This document shows positions 23,920 through 32,816 of a stretch of 64,000 nucleotides of DNA, piece by piece; the stretch's first letter is position 1; each line of letters opens with the position of its first letter. Source of the DNA: Micromonospora sp. NBC_00389 (lineage in GTDB: Bacteria; Actinomycetota; Actinomycetes; Mycobacteriales; Micromonosporaceae); NCBI RefSeq assembly GCF_036059255.1, contig NZ_CP107947.1, forward strand, positions 2,728,001-2,792,000, written 5' to 3'. The position numbers were made by a program, and so were the translations under genes. A model generated the notes under the pieces. That model was not told the DNA's origin. It saw only the letters and a program-made list of their open reading frames with translations, and did not search any database.

Positions 23920-25499
23920 CAGGTGATCGGCTTGACCCAGGAGCACTCCACACCCTCCGGGGTGCGGGGCGTCTCCGGCACCGACGGCACTGCCGTCCGC
24001 GCCGCGGTCGAGCCGTCCTCGCGGTACCCCGCCAGCGCCACGGCGATCTGATCCTCCAGCGCCTTGACCGACGCCGTCAGGTAGTTGTTCAGCAGGATCG
24101 AGAACGCCAACAGCCGGCCGTCCGCGCTGGTGACGTAGCCGGACAGGCCGGAGACTCCGGTCAGGCTGCCGGTCTTGGCGTGCACGTTGCCCGCGGCCGG
24201 GGTGCCGGCCATCCGGCTGCGCAGTGTGCCGCCGACGAACCGCTCGGGTTGCCCGGCGATCGGCAGCGCCGCGTACCAGGTGGCGAACCAGGGTTCGGCC
24301 CGGACAGCGGCCAACAGGTCGACGAACTCCGTCGCCGGCACCAGGTTGCGCCGGGACAGGCCCGATCCGTCGCGCTGGCGCAGCTTGCCGGTGTCCATCC
24401 CGGTGTCGGCGACGTACTCGCTGATCGCGGTGAGCCCCGCCGACCAAGTGCCCGAACCGGAGAGCACCCTGCCGATCTCCTTGGTCAACACCTCGGCGTG
24501 CCCATTGTTGGAGAGCTTGAGGAACGGCGTCATCAGCTCACCCAGGGTCATCGAGTCGTGCCGGGCCACCGGGTGGGCCGCCTCGGGGGTGGGCTGGCCG
24601 AGCACGGTCCGGCCGAGCACCCGGACGCCGTGCCGGTGCAGCGCCGCCCGGAACACGCCGGCCGCGTAGCCGCTGGGCTCCCAGACGGTCACCCAGTCGC
24701 TGGCCGGCGCATCGCCGACCGCGATCTGTCCGCTCACCACGATGGTGTTGCCGCCGTGCTCGCGCTCGGTCGAGATCGAGGTCTCGCCGTCGGCGACCGT
24801 CTCGGCCCGGTTGTCGATCCGGACGTAATCGGTGGGCGGGGTGGTGCTGACCATGGGCGGGGCGCCGGCCCGGCCGGCCGGGCCGGCGTGCACGATCACG
24901 GTGCCCGCGTCGTAGTCGGTGTCGGGCGCGACCGTCAGCGCGGAGACCTGGGCGGCGTAGTAGTAGGGCTCGTCGTCCCAGGTCCAGTCGGGGCCGAGTC
25001 GGGTGCGGTCGTAGCGGGAGTCGTCGGCGATCAGGGTGCCGGTCACCACCCGGACGCCGTCGGCGGCGACCTGCGCGGCGAGCGCGTCGTAGTCGGCCGC
25101 GAGCATGGTCGGGTCGCCCCCGCCGCGTAGGTACAGGTTGCCGGAGAGCAGCCCGCCGCGACGCTTGCCGGTGGTCCGTACGTCGGTGGTGAAGCGGTGC
25201 CCCGGGCCGAGCAGTTCCAGGGCGGCGGTCGAGGTCAGCAGCTTGGTGTTGGAGGCCGGGATCAGCCGACGGTCCCCGTTGCGGTCGTAGAGGGTCTGTC
25301 CCGTGCTGGTGTCGACCACCACCACCGAGGCCTGCGCGCCGGCGAGCCGGGTGTCGGCGAGGATCGTGTCGATGGTGGCGTTCAGCCGGGTCGTCGCGGG
25401 GGTGGGCGACTCGGCGGTGGCGCCGGGCGCGCCGGCGGTGGCCGCGGTGGCGACCAGCGCGAGCAGCGCGAGGGCCCTGGGAAAGTGACGACGATGCAT
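23916..25499 (-). CDS. dacB: D-alanyl-D-alanine carboxypeptidase/endopeptidase (PBP4, S13 family)
   Basis: 527 residues, exported (signal peptide 1-30, HRRHFPRALALLALVATAA, cleavage after TAE). Catalytic Ser83 and Lys86 in ASNTKLL, the second motif SNNGHAEVL and the third KTGSLTG, with the long insert between the first two motifs that marks PBP4-type enzymes. It cuts D-Ala-D-Ala or cross-links of peptidoglycan outside the membrane. ATG at 25499. Followed downstream by the CRND-family gene on the other strand; preceded by aquaporin 67 bp upstream on the same strand. Confidence 0.92.
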   Translation of the reverse strand: MHRRHFPRALALLALVATAATAGAPGATAESPTPATTRLNATIDTILADTRLAGAQASVVVVDTSTGQTLYDRNGDRRLIPASNTKLLTSTAALELLGPGHRFTTDVRTTGKRRGGLLSGNLYLRGGGDPTMLAADYDALAAQVAADGVRVVTGTLIADDSRYDRTRLGPDWTWDDEPYYYAAQVSALTVAPDTDYDAGTVIVHAGPAGRAGAPPMVSTTPPTDYVRIDNRAETVADGETSISTEREHGGNTIVVSGQIAVGDAPASDWVTVWEPSGYAAGVFRAALHRHGVRVLGRTVLGQPTPEAAHPVARHDSMTLGELMTPFLKLSNNGHAEVLTKEIGRVLSGSGTWSAGLTAISEYVADTGMDTGKLRQRDGSGLSRRNLVPATEFVDLLAAVRAEPWFATWYAALPIAGQPERFVGGTLRSRMAGTPAAGNVHAKTGSLTGVSGLSGYVTSADGRLLAFSILLNNYLTASVKALEDQIAVALAGYREDGSTAARTAVPSVPETPRTPEGVECSWVKPITC

Positions 25500-25565
25500 G
25501 CGCTGATGCTGCCACGAAGGTATTCGCCGGAGAAGAGTCTCAGACGAAGGTTATTGCCAGTCGTG

Positions 25566-26282
25566 CTAGGTCGGCCGGCCGACCGACTTGTCGTGCCCGC
25601 CCCAGTAGTGCCGCTGCGCCCCCATGATCAGCGGTGCCACCAGTGCGGCGAGCGCCCCGCCGAGCAGGGGGAAGACGATGAACACCCAGAGCTGCCGCAG
25701 GGCCACGCCGCCCTCGAAAACCGCCGGGCCGAAGGCGCGGGCCGGGTTGACCGCGGCACCGGTCAGTGTCAAGCCGACCAACTGGGTCGCGGCCAGGGCC
25801 AGTCCGATGGCGGCCCCGGCGGTGCCCGGATTCTCGCTACGACTGGTCACCACCAGGACGACCAGCACGAAGAGGAAGGTCAGTACGACCTCCAGCACGG
25901 CCGCGCCGCCCCGGTTGATGTGCGCGCCGTACCCGTTCGAGCCCAGCGCCCCGGACTGGTCCGCCACGTCACCCCAGCGGGTCAGTGCCCACAGCACGAA
26001 GGCGGCCACGGTCGCGCCGGCGAACTGCGCGATCCAGTAGGCCACCGCGCCGATCGCCGAGATCTTTCCGGAGAGCAGCACGCCGAGCGTCACCGCTGGG
26101 TTGACGTGACTGCCGGAGAGCGGGCCGATGGTGTAAACCAGGGCGAGCATGACGAACCCGAAGGCCAGCGCGACCACCACCACGCCGCCCTGGACCCGCG
26201 CCGCGACGGCGCTGCCCACCCCGAAGAAGACCAGCAGCAGGGTGCCGAGGAACTCGGCGGCGGCGCGGCGGGCATCTTCCAT
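25566..26282 (-). CDS. MIP-family aquaporin/glycerol channel
   Basis: 238 residues with six membrane segments and the two half-helix motifs NPA (61-63, SGSHVNPAVTLG) and NPAR (near 178, GAAVNPARAFGP), the hallmark of aquaporins. Aromatic/arginine filter residues suggest a water channel rather than a glyceroporin, but this cannot be settled by eye. ATG start at 26282. Divergent from a flavoprotein monooxygenase gene. Confidence 0.93.
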   Translation of the reverse strand: MEDARRAAAEFLGTLLLVFFGVGSAVAARVQGGVVVVALAFGFVMLALVYTIGPLSGSHVNPAVTLGVLLSGKISAIGAVAYWIAQFAGATVAAFVLWALTRWGDVADQSGALGSNGYGAHINRGGAAVLEVVLTFLFVLVVLVVTSRSENPGTAGAAIGLALAATQLVGLTLTGAAVNPARAFGPAVFEGGVALRQLWVFIVFPLLGGALAALVAPLIMGAQRHYWGGHDKSVGRPT

Positions 26283-26392
26283 TCGTCCAGCTTAGGGATA
26301 ATTTAGGCAGTTTCGTGTCGGATCGGCGGTCTGTGATCGGCGCGACGGCCGGCGGCGGGCACAGCGGCGGTACCCGCGGTGTTGCACCCCAC

Positions 26393-27466
26393 GTGGACAC
26401 CCACTCCGTCGACGTCGTGGTGATCGGTGCCGGCCAGGCCGGCCTGAGCGCTGGCTACCACCTGCGCCGCACGGGCTTCGCCCCGGGCAGCGGCTTCGTC
26501 ATCCTCGACGGCGACGACGGCCCTGGCGGAGCCTGGCAGCATCGCTGGCCGACCCTGCGGATGGACCGGGTGCACGGCATCCACGACCTGCCCGGGCTGC
26601 CCTTCCCGCCCGCCGACCCGCAAGGGCCGGCGGCCGAGCAGGTCAGCGCCTACTTCGCCGAGTACGAGAAGGCCTTCGACCTGCCGGTCCAGCGGCCGGT
26701 GCGGGTCCGCGCGGTGCACTCCCGCCCGGACGGCCGGCTGGACGTACACACCGACGGCGACCAGTGGACGACGCGGGCCCTCATCAACGCGACCGGTACC
26801 TGGACCCGGCCGTTCTGGCCGCACTACCCGGGCCGGTCGTCGTTCCGGGGCCGGCAGCTGCACACCGCCGACTACCAGGGGCCGGCCGAGTTCGCCGGCC
26901 GCCGGGTGGTGGTGGTCGGCGGCGGCACCTCGGCGGTGCAACTGCTCGCCGAGGTCTCCACCGTCGCGGCCGCCACCACCTGGGTGACCCGTCGGCCGCC
27001 GGAGTTCCGGGACGAGGAGTTCGGCACCGAGCTGGGCCGGGCCGCGGTGGCCCGGGTGGACGTGGCGGTGCGCGCCGGGCGCTCGCCGGGCAGCGTGGTG
27101 GGCGTGACCGGGCTGCCGGTCACCCCGGAGATACGCCGGCTGCGCGAACGCGGTGTGCTCGACCGGCTACCCGTCTTCGACCGGATCACTCCCGACGGGG
27201 TGACCTGGGCCGGCGGGCGGTTCGTGCCGGCGGACGTGATCCTCTGGTGCACCGGCTTCCGGGCCGCGCTCGACCATCTCGCCCCGCTGGGGCTGCGCGG
27301 GCCGGGCGGCGGTATCACCATGGACGGCACCCGGGTGGCCGCCGACGAGCGGATCCACCTGGTCGGGTACGGCCCGTCGGCGAGCACGATCGGGGCCAAC
27401 CGCGCCGGCCGTGCGGCGGTCAACGAGATTCGCGCGTGGCTCGCCCCGGTCGCCGCTCTCGACTGA
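26393..27466 (+). CDS. Flavin-containing monooxygenase-like FAD/NAD(P)-dependent oxidoreductase
   Basis: About 357 residues. FAD-binding motif GAGQAGLSAG at the N-terminus (VDVVVIGAGQAGLSAGYHL), second nucleotide motif GGGTSA in RRVVVVGGGTSAVQL near 180, and the ATGTW hinge. This is the layout of the CzcO/YpdA-like class B monooxygenases. The GTG at 26393 places the FAD motif at residue 9, as in homologues; an upstream in-frame GTG at 26315 would add 26 residues without a recognisable domain. Neither has a strong ribosome site. Substrate unknown. Confidence 0.85.
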   Translation: MDTHSVDVVVIGAGQAGLSAGYHLRRTGFAPGSGFVILDGDDGPGGAWQHRWPTLRMDRVHGIHDLPGLPFPPADPQGPAAEQVSAYFAEYEKAFDLPVQRPVRVRAVHSRPDGRLDVHTDGDQWTTRALINATGTWTRPFWPHYPGRSSFRGRQLHTADYQGPAEFAGRRVVVVGGGTSAVQLLAEVSTVAAATTWVTRRPPEFRDEEFGTELGRAAVARVDVAVRAGRSPGSVVGVTGLPVTPEIRRLRERGVLDRLPVFDRITPDGVTWAGGRFVPADVILWCTGFRAALDHLAPLGLRGPGGGITMDGTRVAADERIHLVGYGPSASTIGANRAGRAAVNEIRAWLAPVAALD

Positions 27467-27661
27467 TCCGGCTCTATTTGACGGATCGCCCGGCAGCGGG
27501 CAACGTAGGTGATGACGGGGCCCGTCAGCTGCCCCGACGCGATGCGACGGCGACGACCGTTCGCCCCTTCTGTCGCCTCCCACGTGTGCTCGTACGCGGA
27601 CCGACTGTCCGGTCTGCGCGGTAACCGACCGCGAGCCGAGAATCCACGAGGAGTTCCGCCA

Positions 27662-27940
27662 ATGCTCACCATGACCGACAACGCCGTGCTCGTCATCCGT
27701 GACCTCGCCAACCAACAGGACGTGGCCGAGGACGGTGGGGTGCGGATCGCCGCCGACACCGAGGCCGGATCGCTCACCGTGGAACTGGTGCCCGAGCCGG
27801 CGCAGGGCGACCGCGTGGTCGACAACCAGGGCGCCCGGATCTTCCTCGACGAGGACGCCGCCGAACTGCTCGGCGACGCCTCGGTGGACGCCACCGTCGA
27901 CGACGAGGGCATCATCCAGTTCGGCTTCACCGAGAAGTAG
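27662..27940 (+). CDS. HesB/IscA-like protein lacking all cysteines
   Basis: 92 residues. The ATG at 27662 has GAGGAG about 9 nt upstream. The fold signature of the A-type iron-sulfur carriers is present (DNAVLVIRDLANQ, GGVRIAAD, LTVELVPEPAQGD, ARIFLDEDAAELL), but the three cysteines that hold the cluster are missing, and the C-terminal CGCG phrase is replaced by IIQFGFTEK. It therefore cannot deliver clusters in the usual way. The 195-bp region upstream has TTGACG at 27478 but no convincing full promoter. Converges on the next gene with 9 bp between stops. Confidence 0.8.
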   Translation: MLTMTDNAVLVIRDLANQQDVAEDGGVRIAADTEAGSLTVELVPEPAQGDRVVDNQGARIFLDEDAAELLGDASVDATVDDEGIIQFGFTEK

Positions 27941-27949
27941 CAGCCCGGC

Positions 27950-29050
27950 TCAACCGGCGCGGCGGGTCTCGCCGCCGCGCGGCTGTCGCAGCGATCGCCC
28001 GCGCTGCGGCGGGTCCGGCCTGGGCTGCGAACCCGGGGCGCTGCCGCCGGCCGGGCGCAACAGCGCGGTCAGCACGTGCGCCAGGTGGTGCGACGTGCTC
28101 CATGCCGCCCAGTTGGCGGCCGAGCCGGCACCGGCACCCCGTCGAGCCCGGCGCAGCAGCTCGTGGTCGCCCCAGGAGAAGGCCGCGCCGGTGCTCGGCC
28201 AGTGCGGCGCCGACACGAGCGTGCGACACAGGTCGGCGAACCGGTCGTCGCCCCGCCCGCCCCGCCGGGACCAGCGGTAAACCCACCAGCTCCCGTCGGC
28301 GGTGTAGCGCACGGTGGGCAGCCGGTCTCCGGGGTCACCCGATCCCGGCAGGGCCGGGCCGACGCCGTAGTCGCCGTAGCCGACCCCGGCGTCGGTCAGC
28401 CGCTGCCAGAGCTGCCAGTCCCAGCGGTCGAGCCGGACCGGCTCGTCGGTGGGCAGCCGGGACAGCGTCGGCGGCATCCCGCCCGCCGCCACCGTCACCG
28501 ACCGCCAGGAGTGCCGGCGGGCCCAGTCCAGCAGCCGGCGTACCCGCGGCTCGGCCAGCCGCACGTCCGCCGGGCAGCACACGTCCCCGGCGTCCACCAG
28601 CAGGTCGCACTCCTCTGGCACCAGCCCGGTGAGCCGCCAGATCCGCTCGACGGCGGTGGTGCTCGCGGCCGGCCCAGCCCGGTCCTGACCGGCACGCAGC
28701 CGGACCAGCGCCCGCCGGGCGTACGTCCGCGCCGCCGCGCCGTGCGCGACCAGCCGCCGGTCGCTCTCGGCGAGCCCGACCACCGGCACCAGCGGGACGC
28801 CCCAGCGGGCCAGTTCCGTGTCGGGGCTGTCCGGGAGGCCGGTGACGTCGACGGCCGTCAGCAGTCCGGCCGGCATCCGGCGGAGAACGTCCATCGTGGA
28901 CCGATCGACCGTGCCGACCTCCAGGATCGGGGCGAGCAGTGGGGCGGCCGCGGGGTCGAGGTGGCTCAACGCTTCCAGCTCGCCGCGCCGGCTGGCGAGG
29001 ATGGGGCGGTAGACAGGTTCCGCCGCCCGGCCTCCGTGGGCGGGCACCAT
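27950..29050 (-). CDS. T4-type beta family protein
   Basis: 366 residues with the pattern of the phage T4 beta-protein family: an opening YRPILASRRGELEAL, then PLLAPILEVG, a TIM-barrel-like series of strands and helices (LLTAVDVTGLP, GVPLVPVVGLAES), an RRLLDWARRHSWRSVTVAAG strand and the YGDYGVGP phrase near residue 245. The C-terminal 45 residues are a Pro/Arg/Gly tail. Members of this family occur in phages and in bacterial defence neighbourhoods, often beside an sce7726-like partner; here there is none. Function unknown. ATG at 29050, divergent from the sulfotransferase gene. Confidence 0.72.
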   Translation of the reverse strand: MVPAHGGRAAEPVYRPILASRRGELEALSHLDPAAAPLLAPILEVGTVDRSTMDVLRRMPAGLLTAVDVTGLPDSPDTELARWGVPLVPVVGLAESDRRLVAHGAAARTYARRALVRLRAGQDRAGPAASTTAVERIWRLTGLVPEECDLLVDAGDVCCPADVRLAEPRVRRLLDWARRHSWRSVTVAAGGMPPTLSRLPTDEPVRLDRWDWQLWQRLTDAGVGYGDYGVGPALPGSGDPGDRLPTVRYTADGSWWVYRWSRRGGRGDDRFADLCRTLVSAPHWPSTGAAFSWGDHELLRRARRGAGAGSAANWAAWSTSHHLAHVLTALLRPAGGSAPGSQPRPDPPQRGRSLRQPRGGETRRAG

Positions 29051-29142
29051 ACGTCAAATCTAGCCAGGCATGCGCATATGTCACAGGCCGTCCAATCCAA
29101 AATCGGCTGCTCGGCTGTCGGCTCGGCGACTACGCTCGCCGG

Positions 29143-30036
29143 ATGCTCACGCCGGCCCACCGCTACCGATCCGACGACGAGGACAGCGGGCGCTGGACGG
29201 GTTTCCCGTTCCGGGACGGCGACATCGTGATCAGCACCCGGTCCAAGAGCGGCACCACCTGGATGCAGATGATCTGTGCCCTGCTGGTGCTGCGCACCCC
29301 GGAGCTGCCGGCGCCGTTGACCCAGCTGTCACCGTGGCTGGACTGGCTGGTCGAGCCGAAGGACGAGGTGTACCGCCGGTTGGCCGCCCAGCCGCACCGA
29401 CGGTTCATCAAGACGCACACCCCCCTGGACGGTGTGCCGATCGACCCGCGGGTGCACTACGTGGTGGTGGCCCGGCACCCGCTGGACATGGCGGTGTCCC
29501 TCTACCACCAGGCCGGCAACCTGGACCGGGTGCGGCTCGCCGAGCTGACCGGTCAACCTGCGCCTGCCGGACCGCCCCGGGCGCGCCTGCCGGTACGCCA
29601 GTGGCTGCCGAGCTGGGTCGACCGGGAGGCCGACCCGCGCACCGAGCTGGACTCACTGGCCGGGGTGCTGTGGCACCTGAGCGACGCCTGGGCCCGTCGG
29701 CACGAGCCGAACGTCGAGCTGGTGCACTACGACGACCTGCGGGCCGACCTGGGCGGCCAGATGCGTCGCCTCGCCGACCGGTGGGGCCTCACGGTGCCTG
29801 CCGAGCGCTGGCCCGAGCTGGTCGAGGCGGCCACCTTCGGCCGGATGCGGGAGCGCGCCGACCAGCTCGCCCCGGACACGCTCGGCGTGCTGCGCGACCG
29901 CCGGGCTTTCTTCCGCCAAGGTGCCTCGGGGCAGGGGCGGGACCTGCTGGACCCGGCCGGGCAGGCGCGCTACCGGGCGCGAACGGCCGCCCTCGCGCCG
30001 CCGGACCTGCTCGCCTGGCTGCACCGCGACGGCTGA
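29143..30036 (+). CDS. PAPS-dependent sulfotransferase
   Basis: 297 residues. The 5'-phosphosulfate-binding loop KSGTTW at 35-40 (STRSKSGTTWMQM), the catalytic-base region FIKTHTP, and the 3'-phosphate-binding segment YVVVARHPLDMAVSLYHQ define the cytosolic Sulfotransfer_1 family. It moves sulfate from PAPS to a hydroxyl or amine of a small molecule or lipid. Acceptor unknown. ATG 29143. It stands alone, divergent from the beta-family protein with 92 bp between. Confidence 0.9.
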   Translation: MLTPAHRYRSDDEDSGRWTGFPFRDGDIVISTRSKSGTTWMQMICALLVLRTPELPAPLTQLSPWLDWLVEPKDEVYRRLAAQPHRRFIKTHTPLDGVPIDPRVHYVVVARHPLDMAVSLYHQAGNLDRVRLAELTGQPAPAGPPRARLPVRQWLPSWVDREADPRTELDSLAGVLWHLSDAWARRHEPNVELVHYDDLRADLGGQMRRLADRWGLTVPAERWPELVEAATFGRMRERADQLAPDTLGVLRDRRAFFRQGASGQGRDLLDPAGQARYRARTAALAPPDLLAWLHRDG

Positions 30037-30288
30037 CCAGCCGGCCGGGGTGCACAGACGAGCGCACGGCGCCGCTTCGACCGTGGTCGGAACGTCGCCG
30101 CGCTCTGGCCGTCTCCCACCACCGCAGCCGTTCGGCGGTACGCCGGCGGGGACCTGGCTCGACCGGCCGCGTGCACCGGTCAACCTGTCGATCCCCGGTC
30201 GGTGCAGATCCAAACCTGCCCAGCGTGGGGAATTCCACCATCTGCGCGTCCCGGCGTGGGGCGCCCCTGAACCGGGTATGAGCGCGAC
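30037..30288. other. Intergenic region (252 bp), no feature seen
   Basis: Between the sulfotransferase and the cupin gene. I find no open frame with a ribosome site, no strong hairpin and no recognisable operator. It presumably holds the cupin promoter. Confidence 0.4.
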
Positions 30289-30681
30289 ATGGAGCATTTC
30301 ACGATCGCAACCGTCGCCGAGAAGAGTCCGGACTTCCGCCGAGTGCTGTGGACCGGGGAGCACACCCAGTTGGTCGTCATGACCATTCCGCCGGGTGGAG
30401 AGATCGGCGAGGAGGTGCACGAGGGCATCGACCAGATCCTGACCTTCGTCAGCGGCGCCGGCGAGGCGCGGGTGGCCGGCGAGAAGCGGGAGGTCGTCGC
30501 GGGCGACCTCGTCGTGGTGCCGTCGGGCACGAAGCACAACTTCGTCAATACCGGCCCCAACCCGCTGGTGCTGTACACCGTCTACGGCCCGCCGGAGCAC
30601 GCCGACCAGGCCGTGCACCGGACCAAGGAGGAGGCCGACGCGGCCGAGGAGGCCGGCGAGGACGAGCCGCCGACCGGCTGA
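30289..30681 (+). CDS. Cupin-domain protein
   Basis: 130 residues, a single cupin barrel: GGEIGEEVHEGIDQILTFVSG supplies the first metal motif (G-x5-H-x4-Q/E, with one histidine and a glutamate), and GDLVVVPSGTKHNFVNTG the second (G-x5-P-x2-H). The C-terminus is a Glu/Ala-rich tail after PEHADQAVH. Family members include isomerases, dioxygenases and ligand-binding stress proteins. Function unassigned. ATG start 30289. It reads toward the GH15 gene 51 bp downstream and may share its transcript. Confidence 0.9.
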   Translation: MEHFTIATVAEKSPDFRRVLWTGEHTQLVVMTIPPGGEIGEEVHEGIDQILTFVSGAGEARVAGEKREVVAGDLVVVPSGTKHNFVNTGPNPLVLYTVYGPPEHADQAVHRTKEEADAAEEAGEDEPPTG

Positions 30682-30732
30682 CGGAGCCGCTGGCGGCGGT
30701 CTGATCCGGGCCGATCCGGGTACCCGCGGCGG

Positions 30733-32532
30733 GTGGAGCAGCAGCCGGCGATCTCCGACTACGGGTTCCTCTCGGACTCCCGCTCCGGCGCGCTGGTCGG
30801 CAGGGACGGTTCGATCGACTGGTGGTGTCCGGACCGGTTCGACGGCCCGTCCGTGTTCGGGCGGTTGCTCGACCCGCGCGCCGGGCACTTCCGGTTGGCG
30901 CCGGTTGGCGCCGGCCGGCCCGGGTACCGGGTGGAGCGCGCGTACCGGCCGGACTCGCTGGTGCTGCGCACGGTGCACCACACACCGCACGGCAGTGTGG
31001 CCGTCACCGACGCGCTCGCCGCCGAGATGGGTGCCCGCGCGCACGAACTGGGCAAGAACTCGCCGGCCGTGCTGATCCGGGTGGTCGAGGGGTTGTCCGG
31101 TCGGGTCCGGATGGCGTTGGACTTCGCGCCCCGGCCCGAGTACGGGCTGCTCACCCCGTACCTGCATGACCAGCCGGATGGCGGGGTGCTGGCCGGCGCC
31201 GGTCCGGTGGTGCTGGTGCTGCACGCGGGTGACCTGCCGCTGCGTGCCAGCCGGGACCGGGTGACCCACGAGTTCGAGGTCTCCGCCGGCCAGGTGGTCG
31301 GGTTGGACGTGGCGTTCGGCGAGACGTACGGCGCCCCGCCAGCTCGGCTGGACCCGGTGGCCGCGCTCGCCGAGACGACGCAGGCGTGGGAGGCGTACCG
31401 GGATGCGCACGGGTACGACGGCCGGTACCGGGATCTGGTCCGGCACAGCGCGACCGTGCTGACCGGCCTCACGTACGCCCGCAGTGGCGCGGTCGCCGCG
31501 GCGTTGACCACGTCGCTGCCGGAGCGGCTCGGCGGCGACCGCAACTACGACTACCGGTACTCCTGGCTGCGCGACTTCTCGATGACCTTGCGCGCCCTCT
31601 GGGTGGCGGCCTGCCCTACCGAGGCGGCCCGGCTGTTCGCCTGGGTGTCGCGCTCGATCGGCCGGATCGGCGACGATCCGGTGCCGGTGCTGTTCGGGCT
31701 GCGGGGGGAGCGGGACCTCAGCGAGCACGAGTGCACGCACCTGCGCGGCCACGTCGGCAGCGCGCCGGTCCGGATCGGCAACGACGCCTGGCGGCAGCGG
31801 CAGCTCGACGTGCCGGGGGAGGTGATGTCGGCGGTCTGGCGGCTGCGCGACTACCTGGGCACGACGTTCGACGGGGAGTTGCGGGAGATGGTGCTCGGCC
31901 TGACCGAGCAGGTGGCGAGCACCTGGCACCTGCCCGACCGGGGCATGTGGGAGACCCGGGACAGGGAACGGCACTACCTCTCCTCGAAGGTGCTCTGCTG
32001 GCTGACGATGGACCGGGCGGTGCGGCTCGCCGACCGGCTCGGCGAGCGGGCCGATCCACGTCGCTGGGCCGCGATCCGCGACGAGATCCGCGGTGAGGTG
32101 CTCCGTCAGGGCTGGAACGACCGGTTGGGTGCGTTCACCGGCGCGTTCGGCTCGGCCGAGATGGACGCCTCGGTGCTCTTCATGCCGGTGGCGCACTTCC
32201 TGCCGGCCACCGACCCCCGGATGCGCTCCACCATCGCTGTGGTGGAGCGGGATCTCGGCACCGAGAACGGGCTGGTCCGGCGCTGGACGGACGACCCCGC
32301 GGGCTTCCTGCTCTGCTCGTTCTGGCTGGTGGAGTGCCTGGTGATGGCCGGCGAGCGGCGACGGGCCGCGGAGTTGTTCGAGCGGGTGGTTGGGCACGCG
32401 AACGATGTGGGTCTGTTCAGCGAGCAGATCGACCTGGTCACCGGTGCGCAGCTCGGCAACACCCCGCAGGCGCTGTCGCACATCGGCCTGATCAACGCGG
32501 CCTGGCGGCTGACCGAGCCGGACAGCTACTGA
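30733..32532 (+). CDS. GH15-family glucoamylase/trehalase-like glycoside hydrolase
   Basis: 599 residues: an N-terminal beta-sandwich (ISDYGFLSDSRSGALVGRDGSIDWWCPDRFD) and a C-terminal (alpha/alpha)6 barrel from about 230. DYRYSWLRD marks the barrel entrance; the likely acid and base are Glu407 (DRGMWETR) and Glu564 (GLFSEQID). No signal peptide, so it acts inside the cell. This is the layout of the mycobacterial-type GH15 enzymes that act as trehalases or glucoamylases. GTG start at 30733. Downstream is a secreted pectate lyase with its own promoter region. Confidence 0.92.
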   Translation: MEQQPAISDYGFLSDSRSGALVGRDGSIDWWCPDRFDGPSVFGRLLDPRAGHFRLAPVGAGRPGYRVERAYRPDSLVLRTVHHTPHGSVAVTDALAAEMGARAHELGKNSPAVLIRVVEGLSGRVRMALDFAPRPEYGLLTPYLHDQPDGGVLAGAGPVVLVLHAGDLPLRASRDRVTHEFEVSAGQVVGLDVAFGETYGAPPARLDPVAALAETTQAWEAYRDAHGYDGRYRDLVRHSATVLTGLTYARSGAVAAALTTSLPERLGGDRNYDYRYSWLRDFSMTLRALWVAACPTEAARLFAWVSRSIGRIGDDPVPVLFGLRGERDLSEHECTHLRGHVGSAPVRIGNDAWRQRQLDVPGEVMSAVWRLRDYLGTTFDGELREMVLGLTEQVASTWHLPDRGMWETRDRERHYLSSKVLCWLTMDRAVRLADRLGERADPRRWAAIRDEIRGEVLRQGWNDRLGAFTGAFGSAEMDASVLFMPVAHFLPATDPRMRSTIAVVERDLGTENGLVRRWTDDPAGFLLCSFWLVECLVMAGERRRAAELFERVVGHANDVGLFSEQIDLVTGAQLGNTPQALSHIGLINAAWRLTEPDSY

Positions 32533-32816
32533 CCGGGGTACGCCGGCGGGATCTGGCCGCGACGTGCCGGGTTGCCGTGCGGTGAATCCTGCAACAGACC
32601 TGCAAGCGTCAGGCATTGACGTTGATGCGTACGCGGTCCTAGCCTCGAAGAGACGGGAAAGCCCTTTCCCCAGGGTTTTGATCCCGCTTCACCCCGCTCC
32701 GGAAACCGGGCATCCGACGGGGCGCACCGATCCCAGGTCGTGGCATCACGCGGTGCCAACACGTCCTCGCACGGACGGCCGGGGGATCGCCACCACATGC
32801 GTCAAGGAGGACAACT
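32533..32816. promoter_or_regulatory. Long leader region upstream of the pectate lyase (284 bp)
   Basis: The gap holds no credible gene. TTGACG occurs at about 32617 and is followed by A+T-richer DNA, with AAGGAGG just before the lyase GTG. I see no complete consensus -10 hexamer and no CebR-like palindrome here. Confidence 0.35.

Noticed and set aside
29653..32616. 987-codon open frame on the minus strand across the GH15 gene
   Set aside because: It is the antisense shadow of high-GC codon bias: the product is Arg/Pro/His-rich low complexity without a domain, while the plus strand encodes a complete GH15 enzyme.
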